From positions 1 to 64,000 of the forward strand of contig NZ_QKYW01000011.1 of the NCBI RefSeq assembly GCF_003253735.1: DNA of 64,000 nucleotides, read 5' to 3'. This document shows, piece by piece, positions 62,987 through 64,000 of this stretch. Under the pieces are notes generated by a model that did no database searches, was not told the origin of the DNA, and saw only the letters and a program-made list of their open reading frames with translations. A program made the translations under genes and the position numbers. This DNA comes from Pseudomonas sp. URMO17WK12:I2 (lineage in GTDB: Bacteria; Pseudomonadota; Gammaproteobacteria; Pseudomonadales; Pseudomonadaceae). The stretch's first letter is position 1; each line of letters starts with the position of its first letter.

Positions 62987-63037
62987 GAAACATTTGGATC
63001 GAGTACTGTTATGGTTCAGTACCGGGAAGAGACGGCC

Positions 63038-64000
63038 ATGACCAATCTGTTGCTTTACCAACGTATCGCTCAACAGCTGGCGGATGATATCCGTCGTGGC
63101 GTCTATCAGCCCGGCGAGCGGGTGCCTTCGGTGCGCAAGATGAGCGCGCAGCTCAGCGTCAGCCATGCCACGGTTCTGCAGGCTTACGCCAACCTCGAGG
63201 ATCTCGGGCTGATCCGCGCCCGTCCGCAGTCCGGTTTCTATGTGCACCAGACGCCAGCGCTGACCGCCGATACGCCGGATATCGCCCGGGTCGAGCGGCC
63301 TGGTCTGGTGACGCGCAGCAGCATCATCAACCAGGTGCTCGGCGAAGCGCGTCGCGAGGGCGTGTTCCCGCTCGGCGCCGCGGTGCCCCACGTCGACTAC
63401 CTGCCGGTGCGTGCGTTGCACCAGCAGCTTGCCAAGGTCACGCGCTTCCAGAGCCCGCGGGCGTTCAGTTACATGTTCAGCCCGGGGTTCGAGCCGCTGC
63501 GCCGGCAGGTGGCGATTCGCATGCGCGATGCCGGTGTGCTGGTCGATCCTTCCGAGGTGGTCATCACCCACGGTTGCGTCGATGCCCTGCAGATGAGCCT
63601 GCGGGTGCTGACCCGGCCAGGCGACCTGATCGCCACCGAGTCACCGACCTACTACGGCTTGCTGCAGCTGGCCGATCTCCTGGGCCTGAAGGTCATCGAG
63701 ATTCCCAGCGACCCGACCACCGGGATCAGTGTCGAGGCGTTGCAACTGGCGGCCAGTCAGTGGCCGATCAAGGCGTTGGTGCTCACCGCACGCCTGAGCA
63801 ATCCGCTGGGTGGCACCATTCCCGAGGCCCGGCAGAAACAGCTGTTGCGCCTGGCCAGCGATTTCGATATCCAGATCATCGAAGACGATATCTACGGCGA
63901 GCTGATGTTCGAGCAGGGCCGTACCAAGGCGCTCAAGGCCGGCGACCTGGAGGGGCGCGTGGTGTATTGCTCGAGCTTTTCGAAGACCCTGTCACCCGGC
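63038..64000 (+). CDS. MocR-type (GntR + aminotransferase) transcriptional regulator, cut by window edge
   Basis: The first 321 residues are visible and the frame runs off the right edge. Residues about 1-70 are a GntR winged helix (LYQRIAQQLADDIRRGVYQPGERVPSVRKMSAQLSVSHATVLQAYANLEDLGLI). From about residue 105 an aminotransferase class I domain follows (YMFSPGFEPLRRQVAIRM, ITHGCVDALQMSLRVLTRPGD, IIEDDIYGEL and the PLP lysine region SSFSKTLSPG). The start ATG 63038 has GGAAGAGA upstream; another in-frame ATG is nine codons earlier. MocR proteins use PLP as a sensor. The target is unknown. Confidence 0.9.
   Translation, partial: MTNLLLYQRIAQQLADDIRRGVYQPGERVPSVRKMSAQLSVSHATVLQAYANLEDLGLIRARPQSGFYVHQTPALTADTPDIARVERPGLVTRSSIINQVLGEARREGVFPLGAAVPHVDYLPVRALHQQLAKVTRFQSPRAFSYMFSPGFEPLRRQVAIRMRDAGVLVDPSEVVITHGCVDALQMSLRVLTRPGDLIATESPTYYGLLQLADLLGLKVIEIPSDPTTGISVEALQLAASQWPIKALVLTARLSNPLGGTIPEARQKQLLRLASDFDIQIIEDDIYGELMFEQGRTKALKAGDLEGRVVYCSSFSKTLSPG

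Overview
This window is chromosomal DNA of a gammaproteobacterium of the genus Pseudomonas, non-aeruginosa type. The evidence is uniformly GC-rich coding sequence, the gene order yceF | yceD-rpmF-plsX-fabD-fabG-acpP-fabF-pabC-mltG-tmk-holB-pilZ-tatD, the katB-ankB pair, the etfBA/ETF-QO/plaF neighbourhood, an RgsA-like small RNA beside tatD, and Pseudomonas-style REP palindromes. I saw no rRNA, tRNA, CRISPR array or prophage.

Layout. (1) 1-480: the end of an IS5-type insertion sequence running off the left edge, next to a small membrane-protein gene. (2) 580-7650: a trehalose phosphotransferase locus. It holds treR with overlapping palindromic operators, treP (EIIBC), treC (phosphotrehalase), a fused EIIA-HPr-EI protein that makes the system self-contained, and a small EIIB-like protein that lacks the phosphorylatable cysteine. 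(3) 7883-15589: an accessory cluster I cannot match to a known pathway. It contains a two-domain glycosyltransferase, a HemN/HemW-like radical SAM enzyme, two paralogous duplicated-domain proteins either side of an MFS transporter, and a DCC-family thiol protein. This is the best candidate for an undescribed system. (4) 15760-31453: assorted accessory genes. These are a LysR/TauE-type exporter pair, two chemoreceptors, an APC permease, small lipoprotein and membrane proteins, a DUF421 protein with a zinc ribbon, katB-ankB, a dioxygenase-like protein and an MFS/HxlR divergent pair. (5) 31546-40663: recC-recB-recD in one tightly overlapping operon. (6) 40869-51757: the fatty-acid synthesis, cell-wall and replication cluster. 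(7) 51758-52785: a long non-coding stretch holding a ~690 bp inverted-repeat element and the RgsA-like RNA. (8) 52786-64000: a class V aminotransferase, a TetR regulator, a DUF4823 lipoprotein, a DUF1285 protein, the electron-transfer-flavoprotein genes with a PsrA-like operator, a PlaF-like phospholipase, a solute-binding protein/DUF4398/OmpA set, and the start of a MocR-type regulator running off the right edge.

How the parts work together. The trehalose genes import and phosphorylate trehalose and split trehalose-6-phosphate, under TreR. The core cluster links ribosomal protein L32 and phospholipid precursor synthesis (plsX) to malonyl loading (fabD), reduction (fabG), the acyl carrier (acpP) and condensation (fabF), then to folate precursor (pabC), glycan-strand termination (mltG), dTTP supply (tmk), the clamp-loader delta' subunit (holB) and type IV pilus control (pilZ). 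The ETF genes pass electrons from acyl-CoA dehydrogenases to quinone. Calls rest on reading the translated sequence and recalled family knowledge; no database search was run.
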